DNA of 64,000 nt from Klebsiella quasivariicola (GCF_002269255.1 NZ_CP022823.1:2294001-2358000); one strand, 5' to 3'. Positions 17,108-27,784 are shown, numbered from the stretch's first letter. Numbers and translations: made by a program. Notes: generated by a model from the sequence alone, not told the origin.

Positions 17108-17650
17108 ATTAAAGGCGGAAAACGAGTTCAAACGGCACGTCCGAATCGTATCAATGGCGAGATTCGCGCCCAGGAAGTTCGCTTAACAGGTCTGGAAGGT
17201 GAGCAGCTGGGTATTGTGAGTCTGAGAGAAGCTATCGAAAAGGCTGAAGAGGCTGGAGTAGATTTAGTTGAAATCAGCCCTAACGCCGAGCCGCCAGTTT
17301 GTCGTATCATGGACTACGGCAAGTTCCTTTATGAAAAGAGTAAGTCTTCTAAGGAACAGAAGAAGAAGCAGAAAGTTATCCAGGTTAAGGAAATTAAATT
17401 CCGCCCTGGTACTGATGAAGGTGACTATCAGGTAAAACTCCGCAGCCTGATTCGCTTTCTCGAAGATGGCGATAAGGCCAAGATCACGCTGCGTTTCCGC
17501 GGTCGTGAGATGGCCCACCAACAGATCGGTATGGAAGTGCTTAACCGCGTGAAAGACGATCTGGTTGAACTGGCAGTAGTCGAATCCTTCCCAACGAAGA
17601 TCGAAGGCCGCCAGATGATCATGGTGCTCGCTCCTAAGAAGAAACAGTAA
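17108..17650 (+). CDS. infC: Translation initiation factor IF-3 (AUU start)
   Basis: Binds the 30S subunit and checks start-codon pairing. The true start is the ATT at 17108: translation from it gives KGGKRVQTARPNRINGEIRA, the known IF-3 N-terminus, and a total of 180 residues as in E. coli. The ATG at 17216 is internal. GGAGG and AAGG precede the ATT. The rare AUU start is the basis of IF-3 self-control, because IF-3 discriminates against non-canonical starts. N- and C-domains and the lysine-rich linker (KSSKEQKKKQK) are intact. Confidence 0.97.
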   Translation: MKGGKRVQTARPNRINGEIRAQEVRLTGLEGEQLGIVSLREAIEKAEEAGVDLVEISPNAEPPVCRIMDYGKFLYEKSKSSKEQKKKQKVIQVKEIKFRPGTDEGDYQVKLRSLIRFLEDGDKAKITLRFRGREMAHQQIGMEVLNRVKDDLVELAVVESFPTKIEGRQMIMVLAPKKKQ

Positions 17651-17940
<290 letters not shown>

Positions 17941-17969
17941 GTCGTTAACGTTTAACTTTTTTAACTTAG

Positions 17970-18347
<378 letters not shown>

Positions 18348-18355
18348 GCCAGTTG

Positions 18356-18381
18356 AAAGAGGGAGCTTGTCTCCCTCTTTT
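18356..18381 (+). terminator. Terminator after rplT
   Basis: A 10-bp stem AAAGAGGGAG/CTCCCTCTTT with a CTTGT loop and trailing T. Confidence 0.9.
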
Positions 18382-18470
18382 CGTTTCAACACCATCAATA
18401 CATTGACTTTTATCGGCGCAGGCTTTTCAATACAGGTCTGACGTTTCTTACCAGACAAGGTAATGCAAGC

Positions 18471-18515
18471 ATGAATGCTGCTATTTTCCGCTTCTTTTTT
18501 TACTTTAGCACCTGA
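18471..18515 (+). CDS. pheM: pheST operon leader peptide PheM
   Basis: A 14-residue leader peptide, [14 protein letters not shown], with five phenylalanines including a run of three. Ribosome stalling at these codons when Phe-tRNA is scarce prevents formation of the terminator at 18562-18587 and lets transcription enter pheST. The peptide equals that of E. coli. Confidence 0.95.
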
Positions 18516-18561
18516 ACTCAGGAGGCTAGCGCGTGAAAGAAGAAACGGAAAACAGCGCCAG

Positions 18562-18587
18562 AAAGCCTCCCCTGTGGAGGCTTTTTT
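18562..18587 (+). terminator. pheST attenuator terminator
   Basis: The arms AAAGCCTCC (18562-18570) and GGAGGCTTT (18576-18584) have a CCTGT loop and a run of six T. It lies 46 bases past pheM and 66 bases before pheS, as expected for the Phe-tRNA-responsive attenuator. Confidence 0.93.
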
Positions 18588-18653
18588 CGTATATGGATTC
18601 GGGATATTAATTTCACTATAACCGGTGTCTGCACCGACATAATGAGGAAAACC

Positions 18654-19637
18654 ATGTCACATCTCGCAGAGCTGGTTGCCAGTGCCAAGGCAGCCATTAA
18701 CGAGGCATCAGATGTTGCTGCGCTGGACAACGTCCGCGTGGAATACCTGGGTAAAAAAGGGCATCTGACCCTGCAAATGACCACCCTGCGCGAGTTACCG
18801 CCGGAAGAGCGTCCGGCAGCCGGTGCGGTCATCAACGAAGCGAAAGAGCAGGTGCAGCAGGCGCTGAACGCGCGCAAAGCTGAACTGGAAGGCGCGGCGC
18901 TGAACGCCCGTCTGGCCGCAGAGACCATTGACGTCTCGCTGCCGGGTCGTCGCATCGAAAATGGCGGCCTGCATCCGGTCACCCGCACCATCGACCGTAT
19001 TGAAAGTTTCTTCGGTGAGCTCGGCTTTACCGTGGCGACGGGCCCGGAAATCGAGGATGATTACCACAACTTCGATGCGCTGAATATTCCGGGTCACCAT
19101 CCGGCACGCGCTGACCACGACACTTTCTGGTTCGATGCCACTCGCCTGCTGCGCACCCAGACTTCCGGCGTGCAGATCCGCACCATGGAAAACCAGCAGC
19201 CGCCTATTCGTATTATCGCGCCGGGCCGCGTCTATCGTAACGACTACGATCAGACCCACACCCCGATGTTCCATCAGATGGAAGGCCTGATCGTTGATAA
19301 AAATATCAGCTTCACCAACCTGAAAGGGACGCTGCACGACTTCCTGAACAACTTCTTTGAAGAAGATCTGCAGGTGCGCTTCCGTCCGTCCTACTTCCCG
19401 TTCACCGAGCCGTCCGCGGAAGTTGACGTGATGGGTAAAAACGGTAAATGGCTGGAAGTGCTGGGCTGCGGGATGGTACACCCGAACGTGCTGCGTAACG
19501 TGGGTATCGACCCGGAAGTCTACTCCGGCTTTGCCTTCGGCATGGGCATGGAGCGTTTGACCATGCTGCGCTATGGCGTCACCGATCTGCGCGCGTTCTT
19601 CGAAAACGATCTGCGTTTCCTCAAACAGTTTAAATAA
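18654..19637 (+). CDS. pheS: Phenylalanyl-tRNA synthetase alpha subunit
   Basis: Catalytic subunit of the heterotetrameric class II synthetase, 327 residues. An N-terminal coiled coil (residues 1-85) precedes the catalytic core with motif 2 (RVYRNDYDQTHTPMFHQMEG) and motif 3 (GFAFGMGMERLTMLRYG). The ATG at 18654 gives the E. coli N-terminus MSHLAELV and follows TGAGGA; an in-frame ATG at 18642 is earlier but unsupported. pheT starts 15 bases after the stop. Confidence 0.98.
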   Translation: MSHLAELVASAKAAINEASDVAALDNVRVEYLGKKGHLTLQMTTLRELPPEERPAAGAVINEAKEQVQQALNARKAELEGAALNARLAAETIDVSLPGRRIENGGLHPVTRTIDRIESFFGELGFTVATGPEIEDDYHNFDALNIPGHHPARADHDTFWFDATRLLRTQTSGVQIRTMENQQPPIRIIAPGRVYRNDYDQTHTPMFHQMEGLIVDKNISFTNLKGTLHDFLNNFFEEDLQVRFRPSYFPFTEPSAEVDVMGKNGKWLEVLGCGMVHPNVLRNVGIDPEVYSGFAFGMGMERLTMLRYGVTDLRAFFENDLRFLKQFK

Positions 19638-19652
19638 GGGCAGGACAGAACA

Positions 19653-22040
19653 ATGAAATTCAGTGAACTGTGGTTACGCGAATGGGTTAACCCGGCGATC
19701 GACAGCGAAGCGCTTTCCGATCAGATCACCATGGCTGGCCTCGAAGTGGACGGCGTTGAGCCGGTTGCCGGTAGCTTCAACGGCGTCGTTGTCGGTGAAG
19801 TGGTGGAGTGCGGCCAGCATCCGAATGCTGACAAACTGCGGGTTACCAAAGTCAATGTCGGCGGTGAGCGTCTGCTGGATATCGTCTGCGGCGCGCCAAA
19901 CTGCCGTCAGGGGCTGAAAGTCGCTGTAGCCACCATCGGCGCCGTGCTGCCGGGCGATTTTAAAATTAAGGCCGCGAAGCTGCGCGGTGAGCCGTCTGAA
20001 GGGATGCTGTGCTCCTTCTCCGAGCTGGGGATTTCCGACGACCATAGCGGGATTATCGAGCTGCCGGCCGATGCGCCGATCGGCACTGATATCCGCGAAT
20101 ACCTCAAGCTTGACGATAACACCATCGAAATCAGCGTTACCCCGAACCGTGCCGACTGCCTGGGCATCATCGGCGTCGCGCGCGACGTGGCTGTGCTGAA
20201 CAAAGCGCCGCTGAACGCGCCGGAAATTACCCCGGTTGCCGCGACCATCAATGATGTGTTGCCGATTCAGGTTGATGCCCCGCAGGCGTGCCCGCGCTAT
20301 CTCGGCCGCGTCGTGAAAGGCATCAACGTCAAAGCGCCGACGCCGTTGTGGATGAAAGAGAAACTGCGCCGCTGCGGCATCCGCTCCATCGACGCGGTGG
20401 TTGATATCACCAACTATGTGCTGCTTGAGCTGGGTCAGCCGATGCACGCCTTTGACCGCGATCGCATTGAAGGCGGGATCGTGGTGCGTATGGCGAAAGA
20501 GGGCGAAACCCTGGTGCTGCTGGATGGCTCCGAGGCTAAGCTTGACAGCGATACCCTGGTCATTGCTGACCATAATAAAGCGCTGGCGATGGGTGGGATC
20601 TTCGGCGGGGAACACTCCGGCGTGAACGGCGAAACACAAAATGTGCTGCTGGAGTCCGCCTTTTTCAGCCCGCTGTCTATTACCGGTCGCGCGCGTCGTC
20701 ATGGCCTGCATACTGATGCCTCTCATCGCTATGAGCGTGGCGTCGATCCGGCGCTGCAGTATAAAGCGCTGGAGCGCGCCACTCGTCTGCTGATTGACCT
20801 CTGCGGCGGCGAAGCCGGCCCGGTAATCGACGTTACCAGCAAAGAGCATCTGCCAACACGTGCCACCATTACGCTGCGTCGCAGCAAGCTGGATCGCCTG
20901 ATTGGCCATCATATCGACGACGCGCAGGTTACTGACATTCTGCAGCGCCTCGGCTGCGAAGTGACCGTTGGCGAGGGCGAATGGCAGGCGGTCGCGCCGA
21001 GCTGGCGTTTCGATATGGAGATCGAAGAAGATCTGGTTGAGGAAGTGGCTCGCGTTTACGGCTACAACAACATTCCCGATGAGCCGGTGCAAGCAGGCCT
21101 GATCATGGGGACTCACCGTGAAGCGGATCTGTCGCTGAAGCGCGTGAAAACGCTGCTGAATGACAAAGGCTATCAGGAAGTCATCACCTACAGCTTCGTC
21201 GACCCGAAAGTCCAGCAGCTGATCCACGCCGGTGAAGAGGCGCTGATCCTGCCAAGCCCGATCTCCAGCGAAATGTCGGCGATGCGCTTGTCGCTGTGGA
21301 CCGGCCTGCTGGGAACCGTGGTCTACAACCAAAACCGTCAGCAGAACCGCGTGCGCATCTTTGAGAGCGGGTTGCGTTTTGTGCCAGACACCAATGCGCC
21401 GCTGGGCATTCGTCAGGATGTAATGCTGGCCGGGGCGATTTGCGGCAACCGCTACGAAGAGCACTGGACACTGGCGAAAGAGACGGTCGATTTCTATGAT
21501 CTGAAGGGCGATCTGGAAGCCGTACTGGATTTAACCGGTAAATTAGCCGACATCGAATTCCGTGCCGAAGCGATCACCGCGCTGCATCCGGGACAATCCG
21601 CCGCGATTTATCTTAAAGGTGAACGTATTGGTTTCATTGGGGTTGTTCATCCGGAGCTGGAACGTAAACTGGATCTGAACGGTCGCACTCTGGTGTTCGA
21701 ACTGGAGTGGAACAAGCTCGCAGACCGCGTGGTGCCTCAGGCGCGCGATATTTCCCGCTTCCCGGCGAACCGTCGCGACATCGCGGTGCTGGTCGCGGAA
21801 AACGTGGCTGCCGCCGATGTTTTAGCCGAATGTAAGAAAGTTGGCGTAAATCAGGTAGTTGGCGTAAACTTATTTGACGTGTACCGTGGTAAGGGTGTGG
21901 CGGAAGGGTATAAGAGCCTTGCGATTAGCCTGATCCTGCAGGATACCAGCCGTACACTCGAAGAAGAGGAGATTGCCGCTACCGTTGCCAGATGTGTAGA
22001 GGCATTAAAAGAGCGATTCCAGGCATCATTGAGGGATTGA
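19653..22040 (+). CDS. pheT: Phenylalanyl-tRNA synthetase beta subunit
   Basis: Large subunit, 795 residues as in E. coli. In order: tRNA-binding OB domain (about 39-148), B3/B4 editing domain (about 200-400) that hydrolyses Tyr-tRNA-Phe, B5 domain, synthetase-like core and a C-terminal ferredoxin-fold anticodon-binding domain (from about 700). ihfA starts 4 bases after its stop, so the three genes form one unit. Confidence 0.98.
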
Positions 22041-22044
22041 ACCT

Positions 22045-22344
22045 ATGGCGCTTACAAAAGCTGAAATGTCAGAATATCTGTTTGATAAGCTTGGGCTTAG
22101 CAAGCGGGATGCCAAAGAACTGGTCGAGTTGTTTTTCGAAGAGATCCGTCGTGCTCTGGAAAACGGAGAACAGGTCAAACTCTCCGGGTTCGGCAACTTC
22201 GATTTGCGGGATAAGAACCAACGCCCGGGACGTAACCCGAAGACGGGGGAGGATATTCCCATTACAGCCCGGCGCGTGGTGACCTTCAGACCCGGTCAGA
22301 AACTGAAAAGCCGTGTCGAAAACGCGTCGCCTAAAGACAAATAA
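22045..22344 (+). CDS. ihfA: Integration host factor alpha subunit
   Basis: DNA-bending nucleoid protein, heterodimer with IhfB. 99 residues, with the HU/IHF signature [21 protein letters not shown] and the beta-arm proline in [16 protein letters not shown] that intercalates into DNA. It follows pheT by 4 bases; in E. coli it also has an internal promoter within pheT. A terminator follows. Confidence 0.98.
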
Positions 22345-22356
22345 TCTGAACTAATT

Positions 22357-22381
22357 AAAAAGGCCGCATTGCGGCCTTTTT
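22357..22381. terminator. Bidirectional terminator after ihfA
   Basis: AAAAAGGCCGC and GCGGCCTTTTT form an 11-bp stem with an ATT loop, serving ihfA and the convergent RidA-like gene. Confidence 0.92.
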
Positions 22382-22396
22382 CTTTTTTATACGTCC

Positions 22397-22750
22397 CTAC
22401 GCTTTGACGGCGGTGAGCATGATCTCCACCAGGATTTCCGGTCGCGCCATCTCCGCCTGCACGGCCGCTCGCGCCGGACTATGGCCTTCCGGCATCCACT
22501 GCACCCACACCTCATTGAACGCGGCGAAATCACGTTCGATATTTTTCAGCCAGATTTGCGCGGAGAGAATGTGCTGCTTATCGCTCCCGGCTGCCGCCAG
22601 CAGCGCGTCGATCTTCTCCAGCACTTCGCGGGTTTGTAAAACGATATCGTCTTCATTGCTTTTCGGCGTCTGTCCGGAGAGGAACAGCAGATCGCCATAC
22701 GCAACGCTGGCGGAAAGGCGAGGTTGTGGATTATTGCGAATAATGGTCAT
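22397..22750 (-). CDS. RidA/YjgF family protein, possible imine deaminase
   Basis: Member of the RidA (Rid/YER057c/UK114) family, 117 residues. RidA proteins hydrolyse reactive 2-imino acids released by amino-acid oxidising or PLP enzymes. The catalytic arginine lies in SPARAAVQAEMARPEILVEI (about 100), and ASVAYGDLLFLSGQTP is the usual beta core. The ATG at 22750 is chosen because it overlaps the stop of the upstream oxidoreductase (ATGA), a coupling arrangement; five extra residues would come from 22765. Pairing with a flavin D-amino-acid-type oxidase makes imine removal a sensible role. Confidence 0.85.
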   Translation of the reverse strand: MTIIRNNPQPRLSASVAYGDLLFLSGQTPKSNEDDIVLQTREVLEKIDALLAAAGSDKQHILSAQIWLKNIERDFAAFNEVWVQWMPEGHSPARAAVQAEMARPEILVEIMLTAVKA

Positions 22751-24000
22751 GCGGTTTGTTTCCATGTGAGACCTTCTAAAGAAATAGTGGGTGCCTGATT
22801 GTCGATTAACGCGCCCAGCACCACCGCGCTGCCGGCGGCGAGGGTAAAGCCGAGACTACCCTGGCCGAGGTTCATCCACAGATTGGGGTATCCGGCGCGC
22901 CCCAGCATCGGCGGGCCTGCTGGTGTTGACGGGCGCATGCCGGTCCAGGCTTCGGCCTTGTCCAGCCCTTCGAGTTCGGGAAAGCTGCGGGCGACGATGT
23001 TTTTCAGTGCCTGAATGCGGCTCTCGCGCAGTTCGTCGCCGTCGTAGCCGATGTCCACCATCGCCGCGATGCGCAGTTGTTGGCCAAGGCGGGCATACAC
23101 GATTTTGTGCCCGTAGTCGGTGACGCTGATGTCAGGGGCAATACCTGCTTTTTCAGGATAGGGCAGGGTCAGGCTGTACCCCTTCAGGGCGCACAGCGGC
23201 ACGCGAACCCCCAGATGCCCAAGCAGAGGACCACTGCCGTTACCGGCGGCAACGACATAATCATCGCCGGTGATGGTCCCGTGGCTGGTTTCCAGTGAGC
23301 TGATGCATCCGCCGCGCTTATTAAGCCGTTGCACCTCACAGTGGGTGAGCAGGCTAAAGTTGCTGCTGGCATTGAGCTTATCAAGCAGGGCAAGGCAAAA
23401 CTGATGGCAATCCGCTGTTTCATCGCCCGGCGAATAAATTCCGCCCTGTAGTGAAGGGCTGATATGTCTGAGCGCCGGCTCCAGCCGCAGGCAACCGTCA
23501 GCATTCAGCGCCTGCTGATACTGAGGGTCTATGCCTTTTGCCGCTTTATTAAAATCATATGCCCGACGGTGGATAATTAATTTACCGCTGCGCCGCCAGT
23601 GGAAATCGGCAAGATTATCCTCATCCCGCCACGCCTGCATAACCTGACGGCTGAGCAATGACAGGCGCAATATATGGTCGCCATTCATTTTATTGGTCTG
23701 GCTATTACAGGCGCGCAGGAACTGCAGCAGCCAGCGCCACTGCTGGAAAGACATTCTAAGACGCATATTCAGCGGCGAATCGGCTTTGCCCATCCATTTC
23801 ATTCCCTGCAGGGGAACGCCGCTATCAGCAAGGGGGGCGACGTAGCGGTAACTTAATTGTCCGCCGTTGGCAAAACTGGTGGCGCTGCCCGGTTCGGCAT
23901 TGCGCTCCAGTAATTGCACCTGATGCCCGCGCTTGATCAGTTCCCAGGCTGTGGCCAGACCGACCACGCCGCCGCCGATAATGACAATGCGTTTGTTCAT
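22747..24000 (-). CDS. DadA-like FAD-dependent amino acid oxidoreductase
   Basis: 417-residue flavoprotein of the DAO (D-amino acid oxidase/dehydrogenase) superfamily. The N-terminal FAD-binding motif is VIIGGGVVGLATAWELIKRGHQVQLLER; ATSFANGGQLSYRYVAPLA near residue 40 resembles the DadA family, and the C-terminal GMRPSTPAGPPMLGRAGYPNLWMNLGQGSLGFTLA closes the FAD fold. It is a paralogue, not dadA itself, given the different neighbours. It is coupled to the RidA-like gene downstream and follows a LysR gene by 48 bases. The substrate is not known; it probably turns an amino acid into its imino acid. Confidence 0.85.
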   Translation of the reverse strand: MNKRIVIIGGGVVGLATAWELIKRGHQVQLLERNAEPGSATSFANGGQLSYRYVAPLADSGVPLQGMKWMGKADSPLNMRLRMSFQQWRWLLQFLRACNSQTNKMNGDHILRLSLLSRQVMQAWRDEDNLADFHWRRSGKLIIHRRAYDFNKAAKGIDPQYQQALNADGCLRLEPALRHISPSLQGGIYSPGDETADCHQFCLALLDKLNASSNFSLLTHCEVQRLNKRGGCISSLETSHGTITGDDYVVAAGNGSGPLLGHLGVRVPLCALKGYSLTLPYPEKAGIAPDISVTDYGHKIVYARLGQQLRIAAMVDIGYDGDELRESRIQALKNIVARSFPELEGLDKAEAWTGMRPSTPAGPPMLGRAGYPNLWMNLGQGSLGFTLAAGSAVVLGALIDNQAPTISLEGLTWKQTA

Positions 24001-24048
24001 AACCCGATAAATCCACCGCTGATAAATTTATGGGTTATGTCAAAGCAT

Positions 24049-24963
24049 TTACCCCAGTGGCGCAATTGACTTTTTATGGTCAGGGTATAACCGCAGGTTA
24101 ATCGTTTTGAGCTGCTGACGTAGCCGCTGGCAGAGAAAATCGACAAATTTTTGCGCCATCGGGCTCAAGGAAACATCGGCCCGGCGCAGCAGGCAGAGGT
24201 TAATAGCAATTGGCGGCGTAATGGGATGGATCATCTCCGGTGCGAGATTGTGCTGGGCGGAAAAGATATCGGTGATACTGCAGCCCATGCCACGCTTCAC
24301 GAACTCGGTGGCCATATAGTAGGTCTGGACGTTTAGCCGGGTGGTGGAAAAGTCGCGACGGGTGGCGATGGCGGCAGAAAGGGAGTGCGGCCCCGGTGAG
24401 ATCCAGCGTTGCTGATCGATCTGGCTGATATCCACTGCCCCCTGACGATAATGACGGTCGATGTACACCAGCGGTACTTCGGCAATCAGGGTAGTAAGGA
24501 TCTCCCCCTGCTGCACCGGCTGCAGCGTCAGCGCTAAATCTATCTCGCGTAAATCCAGTTTCCTGACCAGCGTCTCGGTGTGCTCGGTGGTCAGGGTCAT
24601 CACCAGATTGCTGTTTTGCTGATAAAAATCGGTTACCAGCTCTGGCACCAGGCTTAATCCCAGACTTGGCAGGCAGCCTAAGGTGATTTTGGCGCGCGGA
24701 TCGCGGGCCAGGTTATCGGCCAGCAGGCGCAGGTTGTCGAGGTCCTGATAAATGCTCTGCGCTTTTTCGAAAAGTGTGATCGCCTCGCTGGTCGGCAGCA
24801 GCTTGCCGCGCACCCGCTGAAAGAGGGTAAAACCCAGCTTCATTTCGGCGCTTTTTAACGCTTTGCTGGCCGCTGGCTGGGAGATATTGAGCGCTTCCGC
24901 CGCCCGCGATAAAGAGCCGCAGGTCATTACGGCGTGGAAGATTTCCAGATGACGCAGTTTCAT
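24049..24963 (-). CDS. LysR-family transcriptional regulator
   Basis: 304 residues. The N-terminal winged helix-turn-helix (MKLRHLEIFHAVMTCGSLSRAAEALNISQPAASKALKSAE) is followed by an effector-binding domain (from about 90). It is transcribed with the DadA-like and RidA-like genes and away from the permease gene 278 bases upstream. It most likely controls both, in response to the transported compound. There is no specific E. coli counterpart. Confidence 0.9.
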   Translation of the reverse strand: MKLRHLEIFHAVMTCGSLSRAAEALNISQPAASKALKSAEMKLGFTLFQRVRGKLLPTSEAITLFEKAQSIYQDLDNLRLLADNLARDPRAKITLGCLPSLGLSLVPELVTDFYQQNSNLVMTLTTEHTETLVRKLDLREIDLALTLQPVQQGEILTTLIAEVPLVYIDRHYRQGAVDISQIDQQRWISPGPHSLSAAIATRRDFSTTRLNVQTYYMATEFVKRGMGCSITDIFSAQHNLAPEMIHPITPPIAINLCLLRRADVSLSPMAQKFVDFLCQRLRQQLKTINLRLYPDHKKSIAPLG

Positions 24964-25241
24964 GAACAGTTAACTCAGGGTTATAGCCTACCGATAAAAA
25001 GTCATTTTCTACTAACACTAAGTTAACATAAATTTAATCACCAATCAGCGCGCTGGTTACATATTGTGCTGTAGGTCCCGCCGGATGGCGGAATATTACG
25101 CTCTCAGAATTTTTCCTTTGTACCCAACAGACCCTCAGGCCGCGGCCAATCAATAATGAAAAAGAGGGAGGATATTTTCTGAGCAGGCCCCAATACGCCA
25201 CCTGACTAATACGGTCAGATTGATTGGCATTAAGGAGTGTT

Positions 25242-26675
25242 ATGAGTGACTCAACGCTCGCAGGCAATGCGCCTGTCAGACGAAATATCACGCGAAAAAA
25301 CGTTATTATTGGTCTGTTATTGCTGCTGTTCGTGATGATTGCGCTGTGGTGCCACGGTCGACCGGGCAGCGAGCTTGGCCTGCTGGGATTTACGCCGCTG
25401 GTAGCGTTAGCGATATTATCGCTGATCGGCGTTGATATTGTGCTGGCGGTCATCTCCTCGATTATTATCGCCATGATAATGACTTCGACCGGCCTGCCGG
25501 AAATGGGCGCCATGCTGGCGAAATCCACCGGATCATTTATTGCCACCGTTGGGCTTATTATTATGCTTGGCGCCGGCGTGGGGGAAGTGGCCACCCGCAC
25601 TGGCGCAGCGGTTGAGCTGGTGAAGTTCGTGGTTTATCGCATCGGGCTGTCGAGTCAGACGCGAGTGAAATTCGGTATTGTCGTCTCATCAATTTTAATT
25701 TGTGGTTCGCTGGGCACCATGGCCGGTGGTAACGCCATTATCGTGGCCGTGATCATTCCGGTGGCGGCAGCGGTACGCTTAACGCCGCCGACGGTCGCCG
25801 CGCTGATGATGACCGCCGGCTCCGTTGGGCTCTTTACCGGGCCCTTCACCCCCAGCACCGTGACAATCCTCAGCCTCGGCGGGTTGAGCTATCCGGATTA
25901 TCTGCTGTACGTCGGTCTGCCGATGAGTGCGGTGACGCTGCTGGCCGGCTGGATAATGGCGGGGCGGATCCAGAAGATGACCGAAGGCAAACTGCGCTAT
26001 GACGTCGATCTTTCGGAGAAGCCAAAAGAGGACCTCAGCGCCGCGCAGCAGCGTCGGCGTAAATTAAGCGCGCTGGCCTTCGCCGCGACGATCATTGTGA
26101 TGGCGGTGGTTGGCGTGGTGATCAAAGCTGGCTTCAGCTTTGCGATTATCGTGATGCTGCTGGTGGCCCTGATGACCGGGCTGGTAGGCGGCCTGCGACC
26201 GACGCAGATCCTGCAGGCGCTGTATCACGGTTGCGGCCGTCTGGTGTGGATGTTTATTCTCTACTGGCTATATAACCCGATCCTGGAGCTGATGGATGGC
26301 CTGCATGCCTATCAGGGGCTGCTGGAGTATACCCAACCGCTGCTGGAGGGGATCTCCCCGGCCTGGCTGTGCTTTAGCATCTTCGCGTTCAATATTATCG
26401 GCCATGTGCCCGGTGCGGCGGTGGCCCAGATGACGTTTACCCATAAAATCTTTGGCCCGATGTTGATGGCCGCCGGCGTGCCGCCCCAGGGGACCACCGC
26501 GGTGCTGCTGGCCTCGTCTCAGGTGGACTGGTTCGGGCCGTTTCCCTCTTCGGACATGTTTGGCCAGATGGGGCTGGCGCAGTCTACGCATCTGAAATAT
26601 ATGCTCTATAACGGTTGGGCAATTGTGGTGGCGAATATCATCCTCTTTGCACTGCTGTTTCAGATCCTGGTGTAA
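25242..26675 (+). CDS. Putative multi-pass inner-membrane transporter (ion-transporter superfamily)
   Basis: 477 residues with about 11-12 hydrophobic segments. The glycine-rich SILICGSLGTMAGGNAIIVAVIIPVAAAV and TAGSVGLFTGPFTPSTVTILS look like the paired hairpin motifs of secondary carriers in the CitMHS/NhaC/GntP-type ion-transporter group. The ATG at 25242 follows AAGGAG by four bases; an in-frame TTG lies 18 bases earlier. It is divergent from the LysR-oxidoreductase-RidA genes, so the substrate is probably an amino acid or organic acid handled by them. Substrate not known. Confidence 0.75.
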   Translation: MSDSTLAGNAPVRRNITRKNVIIGLLLLLFVMIALWCHGRPGSELGLLGFTPLVALAILSLIGVDIVLAVISSIIIAMIMTSTGLPEMGAMLAKSTGSFIATVGLIIMLGAGVGEVATRTGAAVELVKFVVYRIGLSSQTRVKFGIVVSSILICGSLGTMAGGNAIIVAVIIPVAAAVRLTPPTVAALMMTAGSVGLFTGPFTPSTVTILSLGGLSYPDYLLYVGLPMSAVTLLAGWIMAGRIQKMTEGKLRYDVDLSEKPKEDLSAAQQRRRKLSALAFAATIIVMAVVGVVIKAGFSFAIIVMLLVALMTGLVGGLRPTQILQALYHGCGRLVWMFILYWLYNPILELMDGLHAYQGLLEYTQPLLEGISPAWLCFSIFAFNIIGHVPGAAVAQMTFTHKIFGPMLMAAGVPPQGTTAVLLASSQVDWFGPFPSSDMFGQMGLAQSTHLKYMLYNGWAIVVANIILFALLFQILV

Positions 26676-26795
26676 AAGAAGGGGGGGCGACGCGGGGGCT
26701 TTCTCCGCGTCAACGCAGGAACATGAGGTTTTCCTTTTCTCACCGGGATACCCACCGTAAAATCAGCCTCTTGTTCCCACTGCGTAATGGAATCT

Positions 26796-27782
26796 ATGCT
26801 GACTCTCGCCCATCTCCAACAGCGCCGCAGCCGGCGCTGGCTCTTCGGATTAACGCTGTTGCTGCTGGTCACCCTGCTGATCAGCCTGTGCGCGGGGGAT
26901 CAATGGATCCCGCCAGGCGAATGGCTGAGCGCCAAAGGTCAGTTGTTTATCTGGCAGATCCGCCTGCCGCGAACCCTGGCGGTGGTGCTGGTGGGGGCGG
27001 CGCTGGCGCTCTCCGGGGCGATTATGCAGGCGCTGTTTGAAAATCCGCTGGCCGAGCCAGGTCTGCTGGGCGTCTCCAACGGCGCGGGCGTCGGGCTGAT
27101 TGCCGCGGTCCTGCTGGGGAAAGGGATTCTGCCCGGCTGGGCGCTCGGCCTGTGTGCCATCTTTGGCGCGCTGCTGATCACCTTTATTCTGCTGCGTTTT
27201 GCCCGCCGCCATCTCTCCACCAGCCGTCTGCTGCTGGCGGGGGTGGCGTTGGGGATTATCTGCAGCGCCCTGATGACCTGGGCGGTCTACTTCTCTACCT
27301 CTTTTGACCTGCGGCAACTGATGTACTGGATGATGGGCGGGTTTGGCGGCGTCGACTGGCAGCAGCTGTGGCTGATGATAGCCCTCCTGCCGGTGCTCTG
27401 CTGGGTCTGTCTGCAGTCACAACCCCTGAATTTACTGGCGTTGGGCGAAGTCTCCGCCCGTCAGCTCGGGCTGCCGCTGTGGCTGTGGCGCAAATTACTG
27501 GTGGTGGCGACCGGCTGGATGGTCGGCGTTAGCGTGGCGCTGGCAGGGGCGATTGGCTTTATTGGCCTGGTGATCCCGCACATTCTGCGGCTATGCGGCT
27601 TGAGCGATCACCGGGTGTTGCTCCCGGCCTGTATGCTGGCCGGGGCGAGCGCCTTGCTGGGGGCGGATATCATTGCCCGACTGGCGCTTTCCGCCGCAGA
27701 GTTGCCGATTGGCGTGGTGACGGCGACGCTGGGCGCGCCGGTCTTTATCTGGTTGCTGCTGCGTTCGCGGGGGCGGGGATAG
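26796..27782 (+). CDS. btuC: Vitamin B12 ABC transporter permease BtuC
   Basis: Inner-membrane permease of the cobalamin importer BtuCDF, FecCD family, about ten membrane helices. The sequence follows E. coli BtuC closely, including QALFENPLAEPGLLGVSNGAGVG and LVIPHILRLCGLSDHRVLLP. The ATG at 26796 (MLTLAHLQQ) aligns with the E. coli start; ATG 26787 would add three residues. btuE and btuD follow about 1.1-1.6 kb later; an NlpA-type gene on the other strand interrupts the E. coli btuCED arrangement. Confidence 0.96.
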   Translation: MLTLAHLQQRRSRRWLFGLTLLLLVTLLISLCAGDQWIPPGEWLSAKGQLFIWQIRLPRTLAVVLVGAALALSGAIMQALFENPLAEPGLLGVSNGAGVGLIAAVLLGKGILPGWALGLCAIFGALLITFILLRFARRHLSTSRLLLAGVALGIICSALMTWAVYFSTSFDLRQLMYWMMGGFGGVDWQQLWLMIALLPVLCWVCLQSQPLNLLALGEVSARQLGLPLWLWRKLLVVATGWMVGVSVALAGAIGFIGLVIPHILRLCGLSDHRVLLPACMLAGASALLGADIIARLALSAAELPIGVVTATLGAPVFIWLLLRSRGRG

Positions 27783-27784
27783 CG

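Noticed and set aside
17108..17215. Calling infC from the first ATG (17216)
   Set aside because: It would delete the conserved IF-3 N-terminus. The AUU start at 17108 gives the known 180-residue protein.
19674..21464. A long open frame (about 596 codons) on the minus strand inside pheT
   Set aside because: It is antisense to a fully conserved gene; high-GC codon structure leaves the opposite strand open. No ribosome site or family character.
25070..25100. GCCGGATGGCGG, resembling a REP element arm
   Set aside because: The matching second arm is missing, so no REP or BIME is called.
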